Positions 7,042 to 12,506 of a DNA stretch of 12,506 nt are shown here, one piece after another; the first letter of the stretch is position 1, and each line of letters begins with the position of its first letter. The position numbers and the translations under genes were made by a program. The stretch spans positions 1 to 12,506 of the forward strand of contig DATHTV010000116.1 of the NCBI GenBank assembly GCA_035462845.1, given 5' to 3'. The stretch is from DASTQL01 sp035462845. Its GTDB lineage: Bacteria > Actinomycetota > Actinomycetes > Jiangellales > Jiangellaceae. Below the pieces are notes generated by a model. It did not search any database, was not told where the DNA came from, and saw only the letters and a program-made list of their open reading frames with translations.

Positions 7042-8553
7042 CGGGTCGTCGGTGCCGGCCGGTCCGTCGGCGTACCGGCCGGCGAGCTCGGCCAGCGTCG
7101 CGGCTCGCCGGGTCGCACCGCCCTCCGTCCAGCTGAGCGAGGCCCGCCGGGTGGCCAGGTCGGCGTCGAGCCGGGCCGTCTCACCGTCGTGCTCCCAGGC
7201 AAGGGCGACGACCGACCCCGACCCGCTGACGGACACGTCCCCGCCGAACGCGGGGTGCCGGTTGCGGAACCGGATCAGCCGGCACAGCGCGGCCACCACC
7301 GGACGGCCCAGCGCCTGGGTCACCTCCGCCGCCGTGTAGTGGTGGCGGTTGACGTCGCGACCCACGTTCGTGCGCGCGAGCAGGTCGACGTCGTTGGTCC
7401 CGGCGAGCAGGCCGACGTAGTAGACCTGCGGCACCCCGGGCGTGAAGAACTGCAGCGCCCGGGCGATCAGGGAGGCGTCGGCGGCGCGGCCGAGCGCGTC
7501 GTGGAACGTGCAGTTCACCTGGTCCAGGTCCACGTTGGACGCCGCCGCCCCGGTCGCCCGGCGGGAGACGTCGCCGCTGCCGCGGTGGATCGCCTCGACC
7601 AGTGCGTCGAGCTGCTCCGGGGAGAGCAGGCCGGCCAGGCTCGGGTCACTCGCGTCGGCCCCGACGTCGATGACACCGATGCCGTCGTGGGTGTCGAGGA
7701 CGGTGACGGTGTTGCGTGGTCGTACGGACAGCCAGTGCAGCAGCGGCTCGGCGTCACCCGTCGTCAGCCCGTGCAGGACGAGCGGGGGCAGGGCGAAGTC
7801 GTAGACGAGGTCCACCCGCCGGGCGATCTCGACCTGCGTCCGGTAGTAGGAGTGCACCTCGACGAGCACCTCCATGCCACGGTCCCGGCACCACCCGGCG
7901 ACCTCGTCGATGAAGCCGAACGTCTCCTCGGTCATGAACGACGTCGTGCCGGGCGTCTTGACCGCGTAGCCGACGGCGTCGAGCCGCACCAGGCGGGCCC
8001 CTGCCGCTGCCAGCCGGTCGAGCACCGTGAGCAGGTACGCGCGGGTGCGGGGGTGCCGCGAGTCGAGGTCGACCTGCTGCGGGGTGAAGGTGGTCCACAC
8101 CAGCCGCCGCGAGCCGTCCGCGAAGGCGTACGTCGTGAAGGGCAGCCCCGGGCGCGGCCGGTACAGCCGCAGCAGGTCCTCCTCGGTCGCCCCGGAAGGG
8201 AAGACGCTGCCCAGGGTCAGGAACATGCCCGCGTGCTCGGACGCCTTGCCGTGCGCCAGCCAGTCGAGGAACTGCGGGGACCGCGACGACACGTGGTTGG
8301 CGATCACGTCGACCATGACCTCGTGGCTGCCAGCCAGCGCCGCCACGTCGTCCCAGCCGCCGAGGCGGGGGTCCACCCGGGTGTGGTCGTCGGGATCGAA
8401 GCCGGCGTCCGCACCGTCGTACGGCGTGAAGAACGGCAGCACGTGCACGCCGCCGAACAGGCCGGCGAGCGGACCGTCGAGCATCCGCCGCAGGCCCCGC
8501 AGGTCGCCCGCGAGCCGGTCGGCGTACGTGATCAGCTGGACCTGGTTGCGCAC
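7012..8553 (-). CDS. gtfA: sucrose phosphorylase (GH13 subfamily 18)
   Basis: Cytoplasmic enzyme that splits sucrose with phosphate into alpha-glucose 1-phosphate and fructose. The 513 residues follow the Bifidobacterium adolescentis enzyme, as I recall it, almost throughout: QLITYADRL near the start, GADAGFDPDDHTRVDPRLG, LYRPRPGLPFT, FTPQQVDLD, LDAVGYAVKTPGT, VYDFALPPLVLH, PGVPQVYYVGLLAG, GRDVNRH. By direct count the nucleophile is D192 (RLDAVGY), the acid/base E232 (VLVEVHSYY) and the stabiliser D290 (LDTHDGIGV), the same numbers as in that enzyme. Q345 is kept, but position 344, tyrosine in the acceptor loop there, is aspartate here (VDLDQVN). The GTG start has AGGAGGG (8561-8567) seven bases upstream. 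There is no signal peptide. The DUF4442 gene lies 54 bases upstream on the same strand. The 3' end runs into a repeat. The family is very secure; strict sucrose specificity is slightly less so. Confidence 0.94.
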   Translation of the reverse strand: MRNQVQLITYADRLAGDLRGLRRMLDGPLAGLFGGVHVLPFFTPYDGADAGFDPDDHTRVDPRLGGWDDVAALAGSHEVMVDVIANHVSSRSPQFLDWLAHGKASEHAGMFLTLGSVFPSGATEEDLLRLYRPRPGLPFTTYAFADGSRRLVWTTFTPQQVDLDSRHPRTRAYLLTVLDRLAAAGARLVRLDAVGYAVKTPGTTSFMTEETFGFIDEVAGWCRDRGMEVLVEVHSYYRTQVEIARRVDLVYDFALPPLVLHGLTTGDAEPLLHWLSVRPRNTVTVLDTHDGIGVIDVGADASDPSLAGLLSPEQLDALVEAIHRGSGDVSRRATGAAASNVDLDQVNCTFHDALGRAADASLIARALQFFTPGVPQVYYVGLLAGTNDVDLLARTNVGRDVNRHHYTAAEVTQALGRPVVAALCRLIRFRNRHPAFGGDVSVSGSGSVVALAWEHDGETARLDADLATRRASLSWTEGGATRRAATLAELAGRYADGPAGTDDPADHATSPAP

Positions 8554-8607
8554 GGCGCGGCCCTCCTGCTCCGCCGATGGGTGCCCGCATCATCCCGTAC
8601 GCGCGGG

Positions 8608-9087
8608 TCAACCGGGCCGGCGCCGCACGTACACCTGCTTGCGCACCCGGGCGACCAGGCCGCCCTCGTCGTCGACGATCCTGGTCTCGAACCACTCCAG
8701 CACCGGCCGGCCGTCGGCGGCGGCGTGCCGGATGGCCTCCACCCGCTCGTCGTCGAGGTCGAAGTCGGCGTTGACGTGGGTGCGACCGGGCGCGACGAAC
8801 TCGATCTCGGCCGCCCGGTCCCACACCGTGTAGCCGGACCCGAGCCGGTTGAGCAGCATCATCATCCAGAACGGGTCGGTCATCGAGAACAGCGATCCGC
8901 CGAACTGCGTCCCCACGTAGTTGGAGGTCCAGCGCCGCAGGTGCAGCCGGACCCGGACACGCGACCAGTCGTCGCTGACGTGGAGCACCCGGATCCCCGA
9001 GAAGAGGTACGGCGGCCAGAGGTTCATGCCGTGCCGCAGCAAGCTCGGGGAGAGGCTGGACTTGATCCGGGCGGGCGTCCTCGGCAC
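8608..9087 (-). CDS. DUF4442 hotdog-fold protein (thioesterase-like)
   Basis: A 159-residue protein resembling the DUF4442 branch of the hotdog thioesterase superfamily. Visible family features are PPYLFSGIRVLHVSDDWSRVRVRL, the helix region NYVGTQFGGSLFSMTDPFWMMML (key parts G-T-Q-F-G-G-S-L), VWDRAAEIEFVAPG, and a C-terminal strand ending RVRKQVYVRRR. Family members may hydrolyse acyl-CoA thioesters, but no substrate can be named. I chose the GTG at 9087 (PRTPARIKSSL follows). The only upstream ATG, at 9201, would overlap the start codon of the divergent DGPF gene and add 38 residues unlike the family. No Shine-Dalgarno is visible. It reads away from the DGPF operon across a 112-base gap and could be co-transcribed with sucrose phosphorylase, though no shared function is apparent. 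Confidence 0.78.
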   Translation of the reverse strand: MPRTPARIKSSLSPSLLRHGMNLWPPYLFSGIRVLHVSDDWSRVRVRLHLRRWTSNYVGTQFGGSLFSMTDPFWMMMLLNRLGSGYTVWDRAAEIEFVAPGRTHVNADFDLDDERVEAIRHAAADGRPVLEWFETRIVDDEGGLVARVRKQVYVRRRPG

Positions 9088-9132
9088 GCCGACACCGTAC
9101 GGCTCGCCGTCGAGAAATGCGGGTCGACGGGG

Positions 9133-9159
9133 TGTCGATTCCGGACGACCCTGTGCGTC
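9133..9159 (+). promoter_or_regulatory. candidate ECF42-type autoregulated promoter
   Basis: TGTCGA (9133-9138) and CGTC (9156-9159) are separated by 17 bases. ECF42 sigma factors are reported to use TGTCGA at -35 and a CG(A/T)C-like -10, and to control their linked DGPF genes. Both elements and normal spacing are present directly upstream of exactly such an operon. Transcription would begin near 9166, about 34 bases before the ATG. Confidence 0.6.
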
Positions 9160-9186
9160 GAGATGGTGTCCGAGCCGAACCGATGT

Positions 9187-9194
9187 GGAGGAGA
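9187..9194 (+). promoter_or_regulatory. strong ribosome binding site
   Basis: GGAGGAGA lies five bases before the ATG at 9200. It fixes the start of the DGPF gene inside a frame that is open for 279 bases further upstream. Confidence 0.75.
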
Positions 9195-9199
9195 CCCCC

Positions 9200-9553
9200 A
9201 TGGCTCAGTACATGATCCTGATCTACGAGGCGGAGAAGGAGTACTCCCCGGACGAGTGGCAGCGGGCGATGGAGGAGCACGGCCGCTTCACGGAGCAGGT
9301 GGGCGAGCGGGGCGGGAGCATCGTCGGGGGCGAGGCCCTCGAGCCGACCGCCACGGCGACGACGATCCGCGGCGACGTGGTCACCGACGGGCCGTTCGTC
9401 GAGACCAAGGAGGCCCTGGGCGGCTTCTACATCATCGAGGCCCGAGACCTCGACCACGCGCTGGAGATCGCGCGGCTCTGCCCCGCGGGTGAGGGCGGTG
9501 TGGAGGTACGGCCGGTGCTCAACGTCTCCAGCGAGGTGCCCGCGCAGGCGTGA
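9200..9553 (+). CDS. YCII-related DGPF-domain protein
   Basis: A 117-residue cytoplasmic protein of the YCII/DGPF family (dimeric alpha-beta barrel fold). The naming motif D63-G-P-F is in VTDGPFVETKEALGGF, followed by YIIEARDLDHALEIARLCP. The N-terminal MAQYMILIYEAE strand is also typical. The biochemical role of the family is not established; these proteins are the usual partners of ECF42 sigma factors and have been proposed to take part in sensing or in the response. The ATG at 9200 is set by a strong GGAGGAGA site. The stop overlaps the start of the sigma gene (GTGA, 9550-9553), which indicates one mRNA with translational coupling. A promoter that the sigma factor itself probably recognises lies upstream. 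Confidence 0.92.
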   Translation: MAQYMILIYEAEKEYSPDEWQRAMEEHGRFTEQVGERGGSIVGGEALEPTATATTIRGDVVTDGPFVETKEALGGFYIIEARDLDHALEIARLCPAGEGGVEVRPVLNVSSEVPAQA

Positions 9554-10800
9554 CCGACGTCCGGGAGGCGGTCGCCGACGCGCACCGTCGCGAGTGGGCC
9601 TTCGTGCTCGCCGCGACGGTGCGCGTGGCAGGCGACGTCGACCTCGCCGAGGAGTGCGTGCAGGACGCGTACGTGGCGGCGCTGGACGCCTGGGCCCGCG
9701 ACGGGGTGCCCCGCAGCCCGGGGGCCTGGCTGACCACCGCCGCCCGGCGGCGCGCCCTCGACGCCCACCGGCGCAGCCGCACGCTGCGCGCGAAGCTGCC
9801 GCTCCTCGTCGAGCCGGTCGAGGCCTTCCCCGTGGACCCCGCCGAGCAGGGTGACGACGCGGTGCCCGACGACCGGCTCCGGCTCGTCTTCACCTGCTGC
9901 CACCCGGCCCTGGCGAGGGAGGCTCAGGTCGCGCTGACCCTGCGGCTGGTCTGCGGGCTCACCACCGCCGAGATCGCCGCGGCCTTCCTCGTCCAGGAGC
10001 CCACGCTGGCCGCCCGCATCACCCGGGCGAAGAAGAAGATCGCCGCGGCCCGGATCCCGTACCGCATCCCCACCGCCGCCGAGCTGCCAGACCGGCTGGA
10101 CGCGGTGCTGACCGTCGTGCACCTCGCCTTCACGACCGGCCACACGGCCCCGGACGGTGAGGTCCTCGTCCGGTCCGACCTCGTGGAGCGCGCCCTCGAC
10201 CTGGCTCGCGTGCTGCACGCGCTGATGCCGGACGAGCGAGAGGTCAGAGGCCTGCTGGCCCTGCTGCTGATCATCGACGCCCGGCGCAGCACGCGGACCG
10301 CCACCGACGGTCGCCTCCTGCTGCTCGCGGAGCAGGACCGTACGCAGTGGGACCGCGTGGCGATCACGGAGGGGCACAGCCTTGTCGTCGACGCGCTGCG
10401 GGGCGGGCGCCCGGGGCGTTTCGCGTTGCAGGCCGCCATCGCGGCGCTGCACGCGCAGGCTCCCTCGTACGAGACGACGGACTGGCCGCAGGTGCTCGCC
10501 CTCTACGACGAGCTGCTGCGGGTCTGGCCGTCGCCGGTCGTCGCGCTGAACCGCGCGGTCGCGCTCGCCGAGGTCGCGGGGGAGGCGGCCGCCCTGGCCG
10601 AGGTGGACGCGCTGGCGTCGGATCCGCGGCTCGCGTCGTACCGCTACCTGCCGGCGACCCGCGCCGACCTGCTGCGCCGGCTCGGCCGGGACGAGGAGGC
10701 GGCTGACGCCTACCGCGAGGCGCTCGCGCGTACCGCCAACCAGGCGGAGCGGGACTTCCTCACCGGCCGGCTGCGTGAGGTGACCGCGCCGTTGCGATGA
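9550..10800 (+). CDS. ECF42-type RNA polymerase sigma factor with C-terminal TPR extension
   Basis: A 416-residue ECF sigma factor, about twice the length of a plain ECF sigma. Region 2 is at residues about 8-80 (AEECVQDAYVAALDAW, SPGAWLTTAARRRALDAHRR). A conserved FTCCHPAL lies at 114-121. Region 4, with its helix-turn-helix, is at about 125-170 (LTLRLVCGLTTAEIAAAFLV, ARITRAKKKI). The C-terminal half is helical and TPR-like (ALYDELLRVWPSPVVALNRAVALAEV, ATRADLLRRLGRDEEAADAYREAL). This architecture and the DGPF gene directly upstream define the ECF42 group. The group has no anti-sigma factor; the C-terminal part is thought to control activity. No anti-sigma gene is seen here. The loop that often reads FNEGY in the group is FTTGHTAP (194-201) here. 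The GTG start overlaps the DGPF stop by four bases. The sigma factor probably activates its own operon. Confidence 0.92.
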   Translation: MTDVREAVADAHRREWAFVLAATVRVAGDVDLAEECVQDAYVAALDAWARDGVPRSPGAWLTTAARRRALDAHRRSRTLRAKLPLLVEPVEAFPVDPAEQGDDAVPDDRLRLVFTCCHPALAREAQVALTLRLVCGLTTAEIAAAFLVQEPTLAARITRAKKKIAAARIPYRIPTAAELPDRLDAVLTVVHLAFTTGHTAPDGEVLVRSDLVERALDLARVLHALMPDEREVRGLLALLLIIDARRSTRTATDGRLLLLAEQDRTQWDRVAITEGHSLVVDALRGGRPGRFALQAAIAALHAQAPSYETTDWPQVLALYDELLRVWPSPVVALNRAVALAEVAGEAAALAEVDALASDPRLASYRYLPATRADLLRRLGRDEEAADAYREALARTANQAERDFLTGRLREVTAPLR

Positions 10801-10815
10801 TCCCGTTGCGATGAT
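10789..10815 (+). repeat. 13-bp tandem duplication at the sigma factor stop codon
   Basis: CCGTTGCGATGAT occurs at 10789-10801 and again at 10803-10815, identical, with a period of 14. The first copy encodes the last codons and the TGA of the sigma gene; the second lies in the intergenic region. It is most likely a slippage duplication with no coding effect. Confidence 0.7.
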
Positions 10816-10867
10816 GCTGGTCGGGCCGCGGCGGGCGGCGACGGCAGGCGAGCGACCGGCGAGGCGC

Positions 10868-10873
10868 AGGAGG
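10868..10873 (+). promoter_or_regulatory. ribosome binding site for the M50B-like gene
   Basis: AGGAGG lies ten bases before the GTG at 10884 and supports that start. A nearer GTG at 10873 is out of frame. Confidence 0.6.
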
Positions 10874-10883
10874 TGGCGGCGGG

Positions 10884-11600
10884 GTGGAGGTCGTCCGCGA
10901 CGCCTGGGCGTCCGTCCTGGAGGCCCAGCCACCGCCGGAGCGGTGGGTGGTCGCGGCCACCGCGGTCGTCGCGCTGCTCGCCGTCTGGCCCCGCCCCGCC
11001 TGGCGGCGTACCAGGCACGTGGTGACCATCGCGCACGAGGGCGCGCACGGCGTGGCGGCCGCGCTCTCCGGGCGGCGACTCGCCGGGATCCGGCTGCACT
11101 CGGACACCTCCGGCCTCACCCTGTCCCGTGGTCGTCCGGCGGGCCCGGGCATGGTCGCGACGGCGGCGGCCGGCTACCTGGGACCGGCCCTGCTGGGGCT
11201 GGCCGCGGCCGCGCTGCTCTCCACCGGACGGCCGGTCGCGGTGCTGTGGCTGCTGCTGGCGTTGCTTGCCTTGCTGCTGCTGCAGATCCGCAACCTGTTC
11301 GGGCTCTGGTCGGTCCTGGTGGTCGGCGCGCTGCTGGTCGCCGTCAGCTGGGTGCCCCCGGTGGAGGCGCAGGCGGCGGTGGCTTACACCGTGACCTGGT
11401 TCCTGCTCCTCGCCGCGCCCCGGCCCGTCCTCGAGCTCCAGTCCGCGCGGCGGCGGGGACGCGCCCGGGACTCCGACGCCGACCAGCTGGCCCGGCTAAC
11501 CCGGGTGCCCGGGCTGCTGTGGGTCGGCGTGTTCCTGGCGTCGACGGTCGGGGCGCTCGCCCTCGGCGGCCTCCTGCTCTACCGCTCGGCGACTGGCTGA
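10884..11600 (+). CDS. M50B-like membrane zinc metallopeptidase
   Basis: A 238-residue integral membrane protein with the zinc-protease motif H51-E-G-A-H55 in VVTIAHEGAHGVAAAL, and the M50B-family signature IRNLFGLWSV in a later membrane segment. Hydrophobic stretches lie at about 22-36, 85-108, 110-130, 133-150, 165-182 and 210-232, giving about six membrane passes. The substrate is unknown. Peptidase M50 proteins cleave within or near the membrane, but many small actinobacterial M50B-like members have no demonstrated activity. The third zinc ligand cannot be assigned by eye. The GTG start at 10884 has AGGAGG ten bases upstream. The gene follows the sigma operon by 83 bases on the same strand and might be read with it; no separate promoter is obvious. 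The alternative open frames across it are shadows. Confidence 0.83.
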   Translation: MEVVRDAWASVLEAQPPPERWVVAATAVVALLAVWPRPAWRRTRHVVTIAHEGAHGVAAALSGRRLAGIRLHSDTSGLTLSRGRPAGPGMVATAAAGYLGPALLGLAAAALLSTGRPVAVLWLLLALLALLLLQIRNLFGLWSVLVVGALLVAVSWVPPVEAQAAVAYTVTWFLLLAAPRPVLELQSARRRGRARDSDADQLARLTRVPGLLWVGVFLASTVGALALGGLLLYRSATG

Positions 11601-11656
11601 GCGGTCGGGGACCTGCGCCCCTACCTGGGTTGTGCAGCGCAGCGGATCGTCGGAGC

Positions 11657-11663
11657 GGAGGTG
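11657..11663 (+). promoter_or_regulatory. strong ribosome binding site that decides the flavodoxin start
   Basis: GGAGGTG lies six bases before the ATG at 11670 and is a very good anti-Shine-Dalgarno match. It overlaps the GTG at 11661, so the ATG rather than that GTG is the likely start. Confidence 0.7.
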
Positions 11664-11669
11664 AGGACG

Positions 11670-12218
11670 ATGCGCGTGTCGATCGTGTACGAGAGCCTGT
11701 TCGGCAACACCCGCGAGGTCGCCGAGGCGGTGGCCAGGGGAGTGCACACGGCCGCCCCGGAGGCCGAGGTGACCTGCGTGGCGGTCCCGTCGGCGGGAAC
11801 CGAGGTCGCCGACGCCGACCTGCTGGTGCTGGGTGCGCCGACGCACGCACTCGGGATGCCGTCCGAACGGACTCGGAAGATGTGGCTGCGACGCGAGGAC
11901 GTCGAGGCTGGGCGCAGCCGGGACGGTCACGAGCTCGAGCCCGGTGCCGCCGGCCCGGCGCTGCGGGACTGGCTCGACTCGGTGCCGGGCCACCGGTCCG
12001 GCCGGGCGGCCGCCTTCGACACGCGCCTGGACAAGCACCTCGCCGGCGGCGCGGCGCCCAAGCTCGCCCGCCGGCTGCGCAAGCACGGGTACGAGGTGGT
12101 GGCCGAGCCGGTCGGGTTCGTCGTCGAGGACATGGAGGGGCCGCTGCGCGCCGGCGAGCTCGAGCGCGCCGAGCGCTGGGGCGCCGACCTCGTCCGGCAG
12201 CCCGCCCGTCGGGTCTAG
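11670..12218 (+). CDS. flavodoxin-domain protein
   Basis: A 182-residue protein with a flavodoxin-like FMN-binding fold. The first strand and phosphate loop are MRVSIVYESLFGNTREVAEAV, with S9-LFGN-T14 in place of the usual T/S-x-T-G-x-T pattern. The isoalloxazine loop region is LLVLGAPTHALGMP, and GRAAAFDTRL is the later strand. It probably acts as a soluble electron carrier or flavodoxin-like reductase; the partner is unknown. The ATG at 11670 is preferred over the GTG at 11661 because GGAGGTG sits six bases before it. The gene lies 69 bases after the M50B-like gene on the same strand. Two short hairpins follow its stop and may terminate transcription. Confidence 0.86.
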   Translation: MRVSIVYESLFGNTREVAEAVARGVHTAAPEAEVTCVAVPSAGTEVADADLLVLGAPTHALGMPSERTRKMWLRREDVEAGRSRDGHELEPGAAGPALRDWLDSVPGHRSGRAAAFDTRLDKHLAGGAAPKLARRLRKHGYEVVAEPVGFVVEDMEGPLRAGELERAERWGADLVRQPARRV

Positions 12219-12506
12219 GTACGGGCTCCGCCGACTCCCGTCTCGACAGTCGGGGCCCGCTTCAGCGGGTGTCGGATCTTCGCCAGCGGGACCCTGGCTC
12301 GGGGCTGCGACCGATGCGACTTCCGCTTCACCTGCGCAGGGACCACCACCGCCACCCGGCCCTCGACTCCCGGAAGAGACCTGCGGCCAGTCCAGCAGCG
12401 GAAGCGCCACGGTAAGGCGTGGCTGGAGAGCGGATAGCCCGGCTCGAAGTAGCGATGAACCTCCTCGTCGAAAGGCCCGCCGCGTCGGCCACGGCTACCG
12501 GAACTT
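12219..12506. other. no convincing gene; possible 3' fragment on the minus strand
   Basis: Apart from the two hairpins near its start, nothing is clear here. On the minus strand the frame from the window edge (12505) to a TAG at 12215-12217 is open for about 96 codons with no obvious start. Its upstream part (GGPFDEEVHRYFEPGYP) reads like protein, while its end is rich in arginine, lysine and proline. It contains a TTA codon and its third-position G+C is lower than in neighbouring genes. It could be the 3' end of a gene that starts beyond the window, or chance. I do not recognise a family. Confidence 0.3.
12231..12269 (+). terminator. possible terminator hairpins after the flavodoxin gene
   Basis: Two stems lie in a row: CCGACT (12231-12236) with AGTCGG (12248-12253), then CCCGC (12256-12260), loop TTCA, GCGGG (12265-12269). 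They start 13 bases after the stop codon. No T-tract follows, so termination is only suggested by position. Confidence 0.35.

Noticed and set aside
9088..9201. Longer N-terminus for the DUF4442 gene from an ATG at 9201
   Set aside because: It would overlap the DGPF start codon, its ribosome site and promoter, and the extra residues do not resemble the family.
5737..9492. Open frame of 1251 codons on the plus strand
   Set aside because: It runs across the GlmL-type gene in another frame and antisense through sucrose phosphorylase and DUF4442. It is rich in Arg, Gly, Ala and Pro with no recognisable motif, as expected for a shadow frame in very high G+C DNA.
12285..12340. Cysteine-rich stretch CDRCDFRFTC on the plus strand, like a small zinc-binding protein
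   Set aside because: There is no start codon or ribosome site in that frame, and the sequence after it is not protein-like. It is too weak to call.
10811..12415. Open frame of 534 codons on the plus strand
   Set aside because: It crosses the M50B-like and flavodoxin genes in a different frame with low-complexity Arg/Gly/Ala sequence. The HEGAH and SLFGNT motifs and ribosome sites support the other frames.

Overview
The window is about 75% G+C, uses GTG and TTG starts, and carries gene families typical of high-GC Actinobacteria (an ECF42-type sigma factor with a DGPF partner, a MocR/YczE pair, a likely leaderless -10 box). It looks like ordinary actinobacterial chromosome. The genus cannot be fixed from this sequence. 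No phage, IS element, CRISPR array, rRNA or tRNA was seen.

Layout. (1) 1-1805 (+): an Fn3-GH39 glycoside hydrolase whose 5' end may lie outside the window. It meets, tail to tail, (2) 1829-3286 (-): a MocR-type regulator (GntR winged helix plus PLP aminotransferase fold). That gene is divergent from (3) 3337-3984 (+): a YczE-type membrane protein. The short gap between them holds direct and inverted repeats that could be the operator. (4) 4006-5535 (+): an unusual single reading frame joining an ASCH domain to a complete cystathionine gamma-synthase-type PLP enzyme, apparently from a leaderless promoter. Ten bases later comes (5) 5546-6904 (+): a GlmL/MutL-type ASKHA ATPase. (6) 6919-7041: two 60-bp hairpin-forming repeats at the convergent gene ends. 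(7) 7012-8553 (-): a sucrose phosphorylase with an intact catalytic triad and a substituted acceptor-loop residue, preceded on the same strand by (8) 8608-9087 (-): a DUF4442 hotdog protein. (9) 9200-10800 (+): a two-gene operon of a DGPF/YCII protein and an ECF42-type sigma factor with a C-terminal TPR region, behind a promoter resembling the one known for this sigma group. (10) 10884-11600 (+): an M50B-like membrane metalloprotease. (11) 11670-12218 (+): a flavodoxin-domain protein. (12) 12219-12506: no convincing gene.

How the genes work together. Two regulatory modules stand out: the MocR/YczE divergent pair and the self-activating DGPF/ECF42 operon. The metabolic genes (GH39, sucrose phosphorylase, trans-sulfuration enzyme) do not form one pathway. 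The most unusual coding feature is the ASCH-cystathionine gamma-synthase fusion followed by an orphan GlmL-type protein.
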